DNA from: CBDEFX01 sp965237635
GTDB lineage: Bacteria > Chloroflexota > Dehalococcoidia > Lucifugimonadales > CAUZJF01
Assembly: GCA_965237635.1 (NCBI GenBank)
Contig: CBDEFX010000002.1
Span: forward strand, 2,046,001-2,110,000
Reading direction: 5' to 3'
Length of the DNA stretch: 64,000 nt
Both the position numbers and the translations under genes were made by a program. Below the pieces are notes generated by a model. That model was not told where the DNA came from and ran no database searches. It worked only from the letters and a program-made list of their open reading frames with translations. Every line of letters starts with the position of its first letter. Positions within the stretch are counted from its first letter, which is position 1. Positions 55,348 through 64,000 of the stretch are shown in pieces.

Positions 55348-57868
55348 TCCCGCACCTCCTCCGCTCCGCCGGCGTCGGCAGCCGCCCTCCGTCTGCTCCG
55401 CCGCCTCCTGCGCTCCGGCTCCGCTTCCGGCTTCTGCTGCTGTTCACCGTTGCTTTTCGGGTCTTCGACGGCCCTGCGGAACTCCTCCACCTTCAGGTCG
55501 CCCTCCGCGTCGCCGTAGGCGATCTGCGGGGCCGGGACGGTGTAGGCGGACGCCGCTGCGCGGATGCGGGCGGCGACGGCGGGGTCTCCCTCCTCCGGCT
55601 TGCGCACCATCATCGAGAAGGCGGGCATCCGCTCCTTGCCCACGGTGGCGCGAACGTAGCAGTGGTGGACGGGCAGGGACACGATGTCGTCCTCGCTCAC
55701 CCGGTCCTTGCCCAGCTCCCACACCAGCGTTCTGGCGTCGTTGCCCGCCACCTGGAAGACGGCCAGGCACCCGACGTTGGCGAGCAGGGTGTCCCGCATG
55801 GTGCGGGAGAGGTCGTCCAGCTTGGCGAGGCTCTGGGTGGCCAGCACGAAGCTGGCCCCGAACTTGCCAAGCTCGGAGAGCATCGACTCGTAGTCCACGC
55901 CGGGCATCGACTGCATCTCGTCCACGACCACCAGCGCGCCCCGCCGCCTGCTCAGGGGCAGCCGTCCCTGCTCCCGTATCACGGCGTCCACGAGGTTGAG
56001 CAGGGACGCGCCCACCAGGGCGGCCACGTCCCTGCCCACGGTGCCCTGGGACGTGGAGACGAGAAGCACCCCGCCGTCGTGGATCGTCTTTCGCAGGTCG
56101 ATGGTGGAGCGGCGCTGGCCCAGGATGGCCCTGGCCCGCTTGGATGATGCGTAGTAGGAGAGGCGGGTCTGCACGGGGGCGAGGGCCTCGGCCCGGTACT
56201 GGCGGTGCCAGCTGCCGAAGTCCCTGGCCCACCACTCCAGCAGGTAGGGGTCGGAGACCTTCTTCAGTACGGAGTTGCGGAAGGGGTCGTTGGACAGCAA
56301 CCGCAGCCCATCGAGAATGGTGTACTGTTGCTCCGCCTCCACCTGCTCGTTGGCCTCGTGGAGGGTCTTGACGGTCTGCTCCAGGATGGACTGCATCCTC
56401 GGCCCCCACTGCTCCCACAGGCCTTTTGCGACGCGCACCACCGAGTCGGCGGTGCGGTCGCGGTCGGCGAAGACGCGGGTGTCCAGCAGGTTGATGCCGG
56501 GGGAGCGGGACTCGTCGGACAGGTCTATGAGGCGCACGCGGTCGATGAGCGGCTCCGGAACGTGCTCCATCAGCCCGGCCACCAGGTCGGTGTGAGGGTC
56601 GATGACGACGATGGCGTCGTTGTCCCTGCCCTCGGCCTTCTCCCGCATCTTGTGGACGACGAGGTGGTGCATGAGGGTGGACTTGCCCATGCGCGTGCGG
56701 GCGACGTAGAGGTGGTGCCGCCTGAGCAGGTCCTCGGGGAAGCGGATGGGCCGGGGCTTGCCCGCCGTGGTGTCTCCCACCAGCGCCCCTCCCCTGACGC
56801 CCTTCGCAGAAGGCAGAAGCGCCCTCGCGCCGGAGCGCTCCACCAGGGGCGTCTCGTCGCCGGCTCCGGGCGGGTGCCACAGGCAGGCGATCTCGCGGAC
56901 GCCCAGGACGCTGCGCCCGCCGAACAGGCCGGGGCCTGCCGACCTTGAAGCGCGCCCCGGCGGGGTTGTCGAAGTGGCGGTAGGCGGCGGCAACCGGCCC
57001 CAGGAGCTCGGCGGCCCGCTGGGGCCTCGTCTCGGCGGGCAGTATGGCCGTGACCTGGAGCTCGGCGTCGAAGGCGATGCGGGAGACCTTCTCCTTGATG
57101 AGCAGCGGGTCTTCCACCCGCTTGCGGGCCTTCTTCCAGCGGTGCCAGGCCCAGCCGCCCGCGAGCAGCCCCAGGGCGGTTCCCGTTCCCAGGAGCGCCG
57201 CCTTCCATATCTCGCCGTCCTGCACCCACAGGTAGCCTTCAGGGCCGCCAGAGCGCCGATGCCGAGGACGGCCATCGTGATGCCGTCCATCTGCAGGGGC
57301 TTGGTCTGGAAGGTGTAGGCGGGTTCCCGCGGTTCCATGCAGGGCCGCTTGTGGGCCTTCTCCATGTGGGGCTGGGACCAGTCGGGGCCGAGGGAGCGCA
57401 GCAACAGCCGCGCCACCACGCGCTCCCCCTCGTTGAGGGCCGTCAGTGCGCCCATGAGGGCGATGAGGGAGTCGGAGCCGGGGTCGAGCAGGTCGTCGTC
57501 CCTGAATGTTCTCAGCGGGACGTATTCGGGACCGTCCGCCCGCAGGGTCATGCTCCACGCCTGCTCGCCCTCGCCCAGGCGCAGGGGGTCGTCGCTGGGG
57601 TCCAGCTTCCGGATGCGGGCCTGGGGGTAGTGGCGGAGAGCTGGCCCCGCACCACCTCGTCGTCGAGGCAGCGGGCCATGAGGGCCACGCCGTCCATGTC
57701 GGCGGCCAGCTCCAGGGAGAAGGGTTCGGGAATGGCGATGGAGCCGAGCATGTTCTCGACTCCCAGCAGCGTTCGCTCCCCGGTCCTTGGCGGCGTCACC
57801 GCCAGCAGCACGGGGGCCTTCCTGCCTCCGTCGTTTCCGAACAGCAGGTTCTTCGGGTTCAGCTTCAT
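55344..57868 (-). pseudogene. VirD4/TraG-like conjugation coupling ATPase, three frameshifts
   Basis: About 841 residues from MKLNPKNLLFGND (start 57868). Two hydrophobic segments (ITMAVLGIGALAALK, AALLGTGTALGLLAGGWAW) anchor it in the membrane. Walker A is RTRMGKSTLMHHL (about residue 390), with IVVIDPHTDLVAGLM, Walker B GALVVVDEMQSM and FVLATQSLAKL. The reading frame changes near 57640, 57235 and 56945; the last two cancel, leaving about 96 residues out of frame. It would pump DNA during conjugative transfer. Single-base indels could be consensus errors. It lies between the replication-relaxation gene and the VirB4-like gene. Confidence 0.75.
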
Positions 57869-57918
57869 AGGGGATGCCTTCCTTTCTCTACGGGTCTCTT
57901 TTTGCGTTCTCGCCTGTC

Positions 57919-58737
57919 CTACCTGTGCTGGCCCGGTCTCCACTCGATGACCTCCGTCTCCTCCGGGGTGGCCTCGATGCGGACGGGGAAGCGGTTGCCC
58001 TTCGCCAGCAGCAACCCGTCTCCACGCGGGCACGACAGGAGCCATCGCTGGAGGTCCTGGGGAAAGTCGAAGGCGTCGCCCACCGTGCTTATGGCGGCTG
58101 CGTCCTGCTGAAGCAGCAATTTGAAGGCGGCGTTCTGAAGCAGGGCGCGACCGGAGTGGCCGGTAATGGCCCGCGAGGTGTCCTCGCTGAGCAGGTCCTG
58201 GACGTCCTGGGTGATGAACTGCAACCCCAGCCGGTGCTTCCTGGCCCGCTTCGCCATGCTCACCATGAAGGCCGCTCCCTCCGGGTGCTGCATGATCGAC
58301 CACACCTCGTCCACCACCAGCAGGCGGGGCTTGGGGTCCTGGGCGGCTGCGGCCCACACCGTCTCGGTGCAGACCATCGCGGCGGCGGGGCGAAGCTACG
58401 GCTCCAGGAGCCGTAGGTCGAAGACGGTGATCAGGGCCTCGTTGGAGAGCAGGTCGTCGCCCTCGTCGGAGAGGAGGTTGCGCAGGCTGCCCGTTGCGAA
58501 GGGCCGCAGCAGCCTCGCCATGTCTTCCCCTCCCGCCTCATCTCCTTGCAGGTACTCGTAGAAGTCGCGGAAGCCGGTGCGCTCGCGGGGCTGGGCGTAG
58601 TAGCCCGCCAGGGCGTGGTCCAGGGAGGCCCTTCGCTCCGCGCCGAGACTCTCGCCCACCATCACCTCAATGAGCCGTCTCAGGCTGCCGATGCGCTGGA
58701 GCAGCTCCTCGGAGTCCCCCCCTCCCCAGATTGTATA
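57919..58737 (-). pseudogene. VirB4/TraC-like ATPase, C-terminal remnant with a nonsense codon
   Basis: The 3' piece has LLVVDEVWSIMQHPEGAAFM (Walker B) and LGLQFITQDVQDLLS (motif of VirB4-type ATPases), ending IEATPEETEVIEW. Upstream, in the same frame, VYTIWGGGDSEELLQRIGSL to ITVFDLRLLEP is cut by a TAG (58396-58398) where Glu would fit. The N-terminal part with Walker A is missing at the IS481 border (58738). VirB4 proteins power type IV secretion. The element is therefore conjugation-defective. Confidence 0.75.
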
Positions 58738-60011
58738 GACCGGGGACATAGCTTACACATGTTCGGAGACATGGTGGACACCATAATAGGCATGACTTCA
58801 TTACAAGGAGGTGGTCATGCCATGGAAGGAGATGTCCGTTATGTCTCAGAGGAGAGAGTTCGTGGAGTTGGCGCAGGCTGAAGGCACCAACAAAAGGGGC
58901 CTTTGCCGTCGCTTCGGGATCAGCCCTACGACTGGATACAAGTGGCTTGGGCGTTTCCGTGAAGGGAGCGAGGCAGGCCTGGTCGAGCTGCCGCGGCGGC
59001 CTCACTACTCGCCTGCACGTACCCCATCGCAGGTTGAGCAGGCGGTGCTGTCTGCCCGTGCGGCCCATCCGGCCTGGGGAGCTCGTAAGCTGCGACGGTG
59101 GCTTTTGGAGCGCAGGGATGTGTTTGAGGCGGACATGCCGGCCCCCAGTACTATCACGGCGATCTTGCGTCGTCATGGCCGCATTGACCCCGCCGAGGGG
59201 CCCAAGCACCGTTCCTGGCAGCGATTTGAACACCAGGCACCCAACGACCTGTGGCAGATGGACTTCAAAGGCCACTTCCCCTTTACCCGAGGACGCTGCC
59301 ACCCTCTGACTGTTCTGGACGATCACTCTCGGTTTGCCTTGGGGCTGCAGGCCTGCGGTAACGAGCAGGGAGAGATGGTGCAACAGCGCCTGACGGCTAT
59401 CTTCCGGCGCTACGGCCTGCCCAACACAATGTTGATGGACAATGGCTCCCCGTGGGGCCATGACCAAGACCACCCCTACACACCTTTTACAGTCTGGCTG
59501 CTGAGGTTGGGCATCGGAGTCAGTCATGGACGCCCTTATCACCCTCAGACACAGGGAAAAGATGAGCGCTTCCACCGAACCATGACCGTTGAAGTGCTGC
59601 AGGGGAGCAGCTTCACTGATCTGGCGCACTGCCAGAGAGCCTTCGACCTGTGGCGGGACATCTACAACTTGGAGCGGCCCCATGACGCCCTTGACCTTGC
59701 TACTCCGGCCACCAAGTACCAAGTGAGCCAAAGACTGTTTCCCGAGGTCCTTCCACCCTTGGAATACGAACCAACTGACCTGGTACGCCGTGTTCACGAC
59801 AAAGGTAGGCTCCAGTTGTTTGGCCGTATCTTCAAGGTACCTAAGGCCTTCAAGGGCATGCCAGTGGCTATTCGGCCGACAACTGACGATGGAGTCTGGA
59901 ACGTCTTCTTCGCCACTCATCAAATCGCCCAGCTTGACCTCAGGCACGATGCCTAACATACTCAAATGTGTCCACCATGTCTCCGAATACCCGTCCACCA
60001 TGTGTCCGGTC
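58738..60011 (+). mobile_element. IS481-family element
   Basis: Inverted ends: GTTCGGAGACATGGTGGACA (58760-58780 region) matches the reverse complement of the right side (TGTCCACCATGTCTCCGAAT, 59969-59988). Outer boxes GACCGG and CCGGTC lie at about 58738 and 60011. No clear target duplication. It removed the 5' part of the VirB4-like gene. Confidence 0.75.
58817..59956 (+). CDS. IS481-family transposase
   Basis: A 379-residue DDE transposase. HTH (NKRGLCRRFGISPTTGYKWL), then NDLWQMDFKGHFPF (Asp), NTMLMDNGSPWG (Asp) and HPQTQGKDERFHRTMTVEVL (Glu). I chose the ATG at 58817, five bases after AAGGAGGT. Intact. Confidence 0.92.
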   Translation: MPWKEMSVMSQRREFVELAQAEGTNKRGLCRRFGISPTTGYKWLGRFREGSEAGLVELPRRPHYSPARTPSQVEQAVLSARAAHPAWGARKLRRWLLERRDVFEADMPAPSTITAILRRHGRIDPAEGPKHRSWQRFEHQAPNDLWQMDFKGHFPFTRGRCHPLTVLDDHSRFALGLQACGNEQGEMVQQRLTAIFRRYGLPNTMLMDNGSPWGHDQDHPYTPFTVWLLRLGIGVSHGRPYHPQTQGKDERFHRTMTVEVLQGSSFTDLAHCQRAFDLWRDIYNLERPHDALDLATPATKYQVSQRLFPEVLPPLEYEPTDLVRRVHDKGRLQLFGRIFKVPKAFKGMPVAIRPTTDDGVWNVFFATHQIAQLDLRHDA

Positions 60012-60038
60012 CATACAGAGCTAGGAAGGGGGCGCCAC

Positions 60039-60269
60039 ATGGACAAGCGGACATTCACCGGTCTGCTGGCGGCGACGCCTCCGGCGGGCCTCAGCATCCT
60101 TGAGCTCACGGCGGAGCTCACACGGCCCGACGGCTCCTTCGACCTGGACGCCGCGGCCGCAAGGCAGACGGAGGTGGAACTGGCCTGCGTCCAGGCCCAG
60201 GACTACGCCGCGGCCACGGGGCGGCTGGCCAAGGTGCTGCGATGGCAGTTGCAGCCCCGACGCGCCTGA
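60039..60269 (+). CDS. Small hypothetical protein
   Basis: A 76-residue protein from the ATG at 60039 with GGAAGGGGG upstream. It reads FTGLLAATPPAGLSILELTA and a helical end (QAQDYAAATGRLAKVLRWQL). No domain recognised. It overlaps the next gene by 28 bp, so both are probably co-expressed. Confidence 0.55.
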   Translation: MDKRTFTGLLAATPPAGLSILELTAELTRPDGSFDLDAAAARQTEVELACVQAQDYAAATGRLAKVLRWQLQPRRA

Positions 60270-60916
60270 GCGGGCTGGCGAACCTGCTCCTGCGGCGTCC
60301 GCCGTCGCTGCGGGAGCTGGTCACGCTTGTCGGATACGCCGACGACTACGCATGGTTCGTATGGCTGGTGCGCCGCCTCTTCCCCCAGGAGGCGGAGGCG
60401 GCGCTTTCGGCCCCCGACGTACGCGGGAGGGTGGAGCGCTTCGCCAATCTCTTCGGGGAGCGGCACTTCCCCCTCTATGCGCCGTACTTCGAGTTCTACC
60501 TGACCGAGGAGGAGGAGCCCGCCTTTACGGCCCTCCGCAGGGGCATCCCCTTCGACCTGATGGGCTTCGGCTACGACGGCCTCCACGAGATGTGGGACGG
60601 CTACCGCGAGGGGCTCTCGGCCATGGCCCTGCTGGTCAAGCCCGCCGACGCCTACTACGAAGGACCCGACGGGATACGGGTGGCCTGGCTGGAGTCGGCC
60701 GCCGAACGCATCCCGCAAGAGACATTGGAGAGGATCCCCCAGGGCGGCATACCCCTGGACGACCTCACCGAGGCGCTGAAGGGAACGAAGTTCGAGGGGG
60801 CGGCCCAGGCGTGCTCCTGGGTCCTTGCCGAGACCGGCAACTTCTTCCTCGATCACACCTATGAGGACGGGTCGTACGACGGCTTCTCCGACCCCTGGGA
60901 GCTACTCCGGCGCTAA
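60242..60916 (+). CDS. Hypothetical protein, mobile-element associated
   Basis: A 224-residue protein rich in aromatic residues (VGYADDYAWFVWLVRRLFPQ, YAPYFEFYLTEEEEPAF, FDLMGFGYDGLHEMWDGYRE). It looks globular and intact, with no membrane segment or motif that I know. It ends 24 bp before the RecQ remnant begins and marks the right limit of the mobile element. Confidence 0.55.
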   Translation: MAVAAPTRLSGLANLLLRRPPSLRELVTLVGYADDYAWFVWLVRRLFPQEAEAALSAPDVRGRVERFANLFGERHFPLYAPYFEFYLTEEEEPAFTALRRGIPFDLMGFGYDGLHEMWDGYREGLSAMALLVKPADAYYEGPDGIRVAWLESAAERIPQETLERIPQGGIPLDDLTEALKGTKFEGAAQACSWVLAETGNFFLDHTYEDGSYDGFSDPWELLRR

Positions 60917-60939
60917 CGAGCGGCCACACGACGATCGCG

Positions 60940-62213
60940 GGTCCACTACAGCCTGCCCAGATCCCTGGAGGGCTACTACCAGGAGACGGGCCGGGCCGGA
61001 AGGGACGGGCTGCCCAGCGAGTGCGTCCTCTTCTATAGCTATGCGGACAAGGCCAGGCAGGACTACTTCATCAATCAGATAGAGGACGCAGTGGAGCAGC
61101 GGAACGCCAGGCAAAAGCTGGCGATGATGGTGGGGTTTGCGCAAGCGCCCAGCTGCCGGCGCCGGCTCATCCTGGAGTATTTCGGGGAGCAATGGCCGGA
61201 AGAGAACTGCGGCGGGTGCGACGGTTGCCTGGAATCCCAGGAGGAGTTTGACGCCACGGAAATCGCCCAGAAACCACATCATCCAGGTACTGAGCGGAAG
61301 CAGGGAGAAACGAATCCTGGAATTGGGCCACGACCGGCTGAGCGTGTACGGCATCGCCAAAGATGTTGGGCGCCCCGAACTGAGGGAGATTATCGGCCAA
61401 CTGCAGGCGAGGAGGCTGCTGGTACGAAGCGAGGGGGAGTACCCAACCCTGGCCGTCACCGCCGGAGGACGACAGTTTCTACAGGGACGCCAAGTCGTGA
61501 CCCTGCCTCGACCCAGGACCGCCGACGCAGGCTATGCGCCGGGGAACGGATCCAACCTGGGCGGTTCCCCGGCAGCGCCGATGGAATACGATAGGGCTCT
61601 GTTCGAGGAACTGCGCGCATTGCGCAGGCGGCTGGCCGATGTGCGGGATGTTCCGGCCTTCGTGATTTTCGGAGATGTGTCCCTCCGTCACATGGCCGAA
61701 TCTTTCCCCCGGAGCATGGAAGAATTCTCCCGTATCCACGGGGTGGGGGACGTCAAGCTGGAGCAGTACGGACCGGAGTTCCTGGAGGTTATACGCGGCT
61801 ACTCCGAGGTCAACGGCTTGCCGGACCAGACCGGCGTATCGGTAAAACGTCAACAGCCGGGAGAAATATATGGAGAGCGAAAATGGCCGGAGAGTCGCCG
61901 GGGAGCGACCTACAATGAAACCAAATCGCTGTTGGCGCAAGAGTTGTCCATCAGCCAGATTGCCCAGCAGCGAAACCTGGCGGAAACAACCATCATCGGC
62001 CACCTGGAACGCATAGCCGGGCAGGGCCTAATCCTGGACTTGGAACACCTGCTGCCGTCGGCGGAAAAGCTCGACAACATAAGGGAAGCCTTTGATGTGT
62101 GCGGCAGCGATTTACTAAGACCCGTCTGGGAGTTCCTGGGCACACAATGCACCTACGATGAGCTGCGGCTGGCGCGCATCTATCTGCGCCAGGAGGAGAT
62201 GTTGTCGGACTGA
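60940..62213 (+). pseudogene. RecQ helicase C-terminal remnant
   Basis: It starts at VHYSLPRSLEGYYQETGRAG (motif V-VI), followed by the zinc-binding cysteines SCRRRL and ENCGGCDGC. Near 61270 the frame shifts, and the other frame continues with winged helix (SVYGIAKDVGRPELREIIGQ) and HRDC domain (FEELRALRRRLADVRDVPAF, FGDVSLRHMAESFP). A further helix-turn-helix-like end (LAQELSISQIAQQRNLAETT) resembles the RQC-tail HTH of some RecQ proteins. The ATPase half is missing, replaced by mobile-element sequence, which suggests that the element inserted into or recombined with recQ. Confidence 0.8.
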
Positions 62214-62508
62214 TGACGACCTCAGCCTGCGTCCGAAGCAATTGGGCGGCGCACCGGGGTAAAGGGATAGGATAGCGTGGATTGGTTGAAGCAACTTGGT
62301 AAGGATAATCGAGGTAGTCGGGCCCGCTGTGTGCTCCTTGTGGATGGCGGCGAGAAGGGGGTCGCCGTCCGTGAAGGATGTGTGTTGAGACAGGAAATCG
62401 GGGTTTCGACCCTCGGTATGATTAGGGGGGCTGTTGGTTCCCTGACGTTAACCACGGCAGGATGCGACGACCCAGAGCCGACCGCGACACCTACCGCGGT
62501 GCCTACAG
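62214..62508. other. Spacer, possible lipoprotein fragment
   Basis: An 80-codon plus-strand frame (62277-62519) ends LTLTTAGCDDPEPTATPTAV, similar to the lipobox and Pro/Thr linker of a lipoprotein, but it lacks a proper signal start. No confident gene. Confidence 0.35.
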
Positions 62509-62988
62509 CTACTGACTGACAGATTCTGCATCCATGGCCCATCGTGCAAGCGCCTTCTCCGGCGAGGTTATTGCCTCTACCGATGTGTAGAAGAAGTCCT
62601 GCCAACCCTCCTCGGGTAGTCCGGTGAACAGCATCAGATTCAGAGGATACTGCTCACTGTCGGCAGCGCGACGGAAATCATCTCGAAATAAGAACGTGGG
62701 CTTCCCCAGCGCAACCGCCATGCCTAACTCCACCATCACGCCTTCGTCTGGAGGAACGCCATTGACTACGGCGAATATGGCGTCTGCCGCCGCCACGTCT
62801 TCGAAATCCCTTTGGCCAATTCGATACGCCCACCCTGTCTGCAGGAAGTCCACCTGGTTGTTCCGAGCGAACGGCTCCCAAACTTCCAACCCAAACTCCT
62901 CCAGAGCCGCCACTATGGGAGGCAGAAGCATCATCTTCTGCTGGGCAGAGAATCCGTAAGGATTAGCCAGGTAGATAGTCTTTGTCAC
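62509..62988 (-). CDS. Nucleoside 2-deoxyribosyltransferase-like protein
   Basis: About 159 residues from the GTG at 62988 (VTKTIYLANPYGFS); an ATG at 63018 is also possible. The fold is seen in IYLANPYGFSAQQK, FEDVAAADAIFAVVNGVPPD, and EGVMVELGMAVALGKPTFLF, where VELG carries the catalytic Glu. Such enzymes exchange or hydrolyse bases of deoxynucleosides. A degradative or defence-related role is possible, but salvage is as likely. Confidence 0.75.
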   Translation of the reverse strand: MTKTIYLANPYGFSAQQKMMLLPPIVAALEEFGLEVWEPFARNNQVDFLQTGWAYRIGQRDFEDVAAADAIFAVVNGVPPDEGVMVELGMAVALGKPTFLFRDDFRRAADSEQYPLNLMLFTGLPEEGWQDFFYTSVEAITSPEKALARWAMDAESVSQ

Positions 62989-63208
62989 CTCTGGGCATCC
63001 CTGTACGTTTGCATCCACCGACCAGTCAAACTGTCCTCCTAATCTCCAGAGAGTATCACGTCACCCCTCTGAGTACGGTATCGGCCCACTGGCCCCATAA
63101 GTGAGTGATCGGGTTAGGCGCCCGCGCGAGGCAGCGTAGCCCAGAACCGTGGCGGATCCGCCATCGGTCATCCCTCTCAGAACCAGCGCTCCTCGATCAC
63201 TCTGAGCC

Positions 63209-64000
63209 CTACCGTTCGCCGAGAAACACATCCAACCCGACAGGCGACGCCTTGCGATAGATTCCTTCCAGCGCAGGGATGAAGCTCTCCTTACCCCGCC
63301 AGAACGGGAAGCTGCCCAGCCGTTTGGGTAACGCCGCAGAGATCGTCGGGATGCGCGCTACTCCGTACGCGTCCTCCTTTTCCGCGTTCGCCTGTCCCCA
63401 GAACTCGTCGGGCTCCGCGGGAAGCGGCTCCGGTGGTGAGTGACCCTGCACCTGCTCGGAGAAAGACGCAGGAGCCGTTTCATCAGCCCCCGTTTTACTC
63501 CTTGCTGACGCCTGGTGTCCAACCGGGCCCAAGAGATCCTCTCGCTCCGTTCCCCTCAGCTTGAAAACAAGGAACGGGTCGCGATCGAACTCCTCGCCCA
63601 AGAGGAGGTAGACCGCCGCGATGTGCTTGCAAGGATTCGACCAGTCGGGGCACGAGCAGTCGGTCTCAAGGTCAGCGCCCTTGTCAGGGAAGAGCGAAAG
63701 TCCTGCGTCCCTGAAGACGTCTTCGATATTATCGGGCATCTGGCCTGCCAGCAGCTTTGCCGCGAAGATAGGCCGCCCGGAAAGCGCCGTGGTCAGCTTC
63801 TTCCAGTCCGATCTGCCAAGCGTACTGACTTTGATCTCGACCCGGTAAGGCCTGGCACGGGAGCCCTGCACCCTGGCTGTTACGGCTCCCTTTTCGACAT
63901 CTATCGACAGCACCTGGCCCCGGCGAGCATAGGACCTGCCGCGACCGAGCCTCGCTCCGAGGTCGAAGCCCTCCAGAACCTCAATCCAGCGCCTTGCCCA
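63209..64000 (-). CDS. SWIM zinc-finger protein, 5' end outside the window
   Basis: The C-terminal part of a SWIM-domain protein. The zinc motif is CSCPDWSNPCKHIAAVYLLL (C-x-C and C-x-H). The frame stays open to the window edge (WARRWIEVLEGFDLGARLGR), the typical N-terminus of the family, so only a few residues are missing. Such proteins often sit next to SNF2-type helicases, which would be expected just outside. No frameshift. Confidence 0.8.
   Translation of the reverse strand, partial: WARRWIEVLEGFDLGARLGRGRSYARRGQVLSIDVEKGAVTARVQGSRARPYRVEIKVSTLGRSDWKKLTTALSGRPIFAAKLLAGQMPDNIEDVFRDAGLSLFPDKGADLETDCSCPDWSNPCKHIAAVYLLLGEEFDRDPFLVFKLRGTEREDLLGPVGHQASARSKTGADETAPASFSEQVQGHSPPEPLPAEPDEFWGQANAEKEDAYGVARIPTISAALPKRLGSFPFWRGKESFIPALEGIYRKASPVGLDVFLGER

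Noticed and set aside
53885..55447. 520-codon minus-strand frame overlapping the replication-relaxation gene
   Set aside because: Arg/Ala/Gly-rich shadow frame without domains; the other frame has winged helices and an HTH.
1..64000. CRISPR arrays, rRNA genes and riboswitches
   Set aside because: No regularly spaced direct repeats, rRNA-like blocks or known aptamer patterns were seen on either strand.

Overview
The window is a high-GC, gene-dense but heavily scarred bacterial segment. GTG and TTG starts are common. Remnants of an RCC1-repeat/fibronectin-III surface protein, a replication-relaxation/VirD4/VirB4 mobile-element set and many serine recombinases together suggest a Chloroflexota-like environmental or host-associated bacterium. 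This is an inference from gene content; there is no rRNA or other marker gene here. I found no rRNA, no convincing tRNA and no CRISPR array.

Positions 1-8037 look like a defence island: the end of a superfamily-1 helicase (frameshifted), a CBASS-type CD-NTase gene cut by a 143-bp mini-element, a HEPN RNase-like gene with a one-base frameshift, and an intact 1477-residue sacsin/GHKL-type ATPase with a C-terminal nuclease-like motif. A methyltransferase follows. Positions 9539-15606 are a nest of transposons: an IS21 element holding an IS1380 copy and an ISNCY copy. Next come debris of an RCC1/FnIII protein, a serine recombinase tail and an SF2 helicase cut at both ends (15607-18054).

Positions 18241-27507 hold a broken type I restriction-modification operon: XRE regulator, hsdM with a frameshift and an IS3 insertion, an HEPN-like gene, and an hsdS stub. 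A TIR-domain gene follows. Two identical inverted IS3 copies bracket the last part, and the second cuts off a large STAND-like protein. Positions 27864-40845 are the best-kept housekeeping stretch: an AddB/AddA helicase-nuclease pair and a YhaO/YhaN (Mre11/Rad50-like) pair, separated by IS21 and ISNCY remnants. Positions 40846-45999 are decayed: an aminoglycoside-phosphotransferase-like pseudogene hit by a second copy of the mini-element, a second IS1380, and repeat-rich spacers.

Positions 46000-47716 carry an NAD(P)-binding epimerase-like gene and a NYN-domain gene. Positions 47952-60916 look like a decaying integrative/conjugative element: large serine recombinase with an RHH partner and a palindromic operator candidate, retropepsin-like protease, PP-loop (PAPS-reductase-like) protein, XRE proteins, replication-relaxation protein, VirD4-like and VirB4-like ATPases, and two genes of unknown function. 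IS630 and IS481 interrupt it. The window ends with a RecQ remnant, a nucleoside deoxyribosyltransferase-like gene and a SWIM zinc-finger gene that runs off the edge.

Two patterns stand out. First, many accessory genes are broken by single-base shifts, nonsense codons or insertions, while the longest repair genes are intact. Second, short copies of the conserved 3' end of a serine recombinase gene (reading VLVGG) recur at gene-break points throughout.
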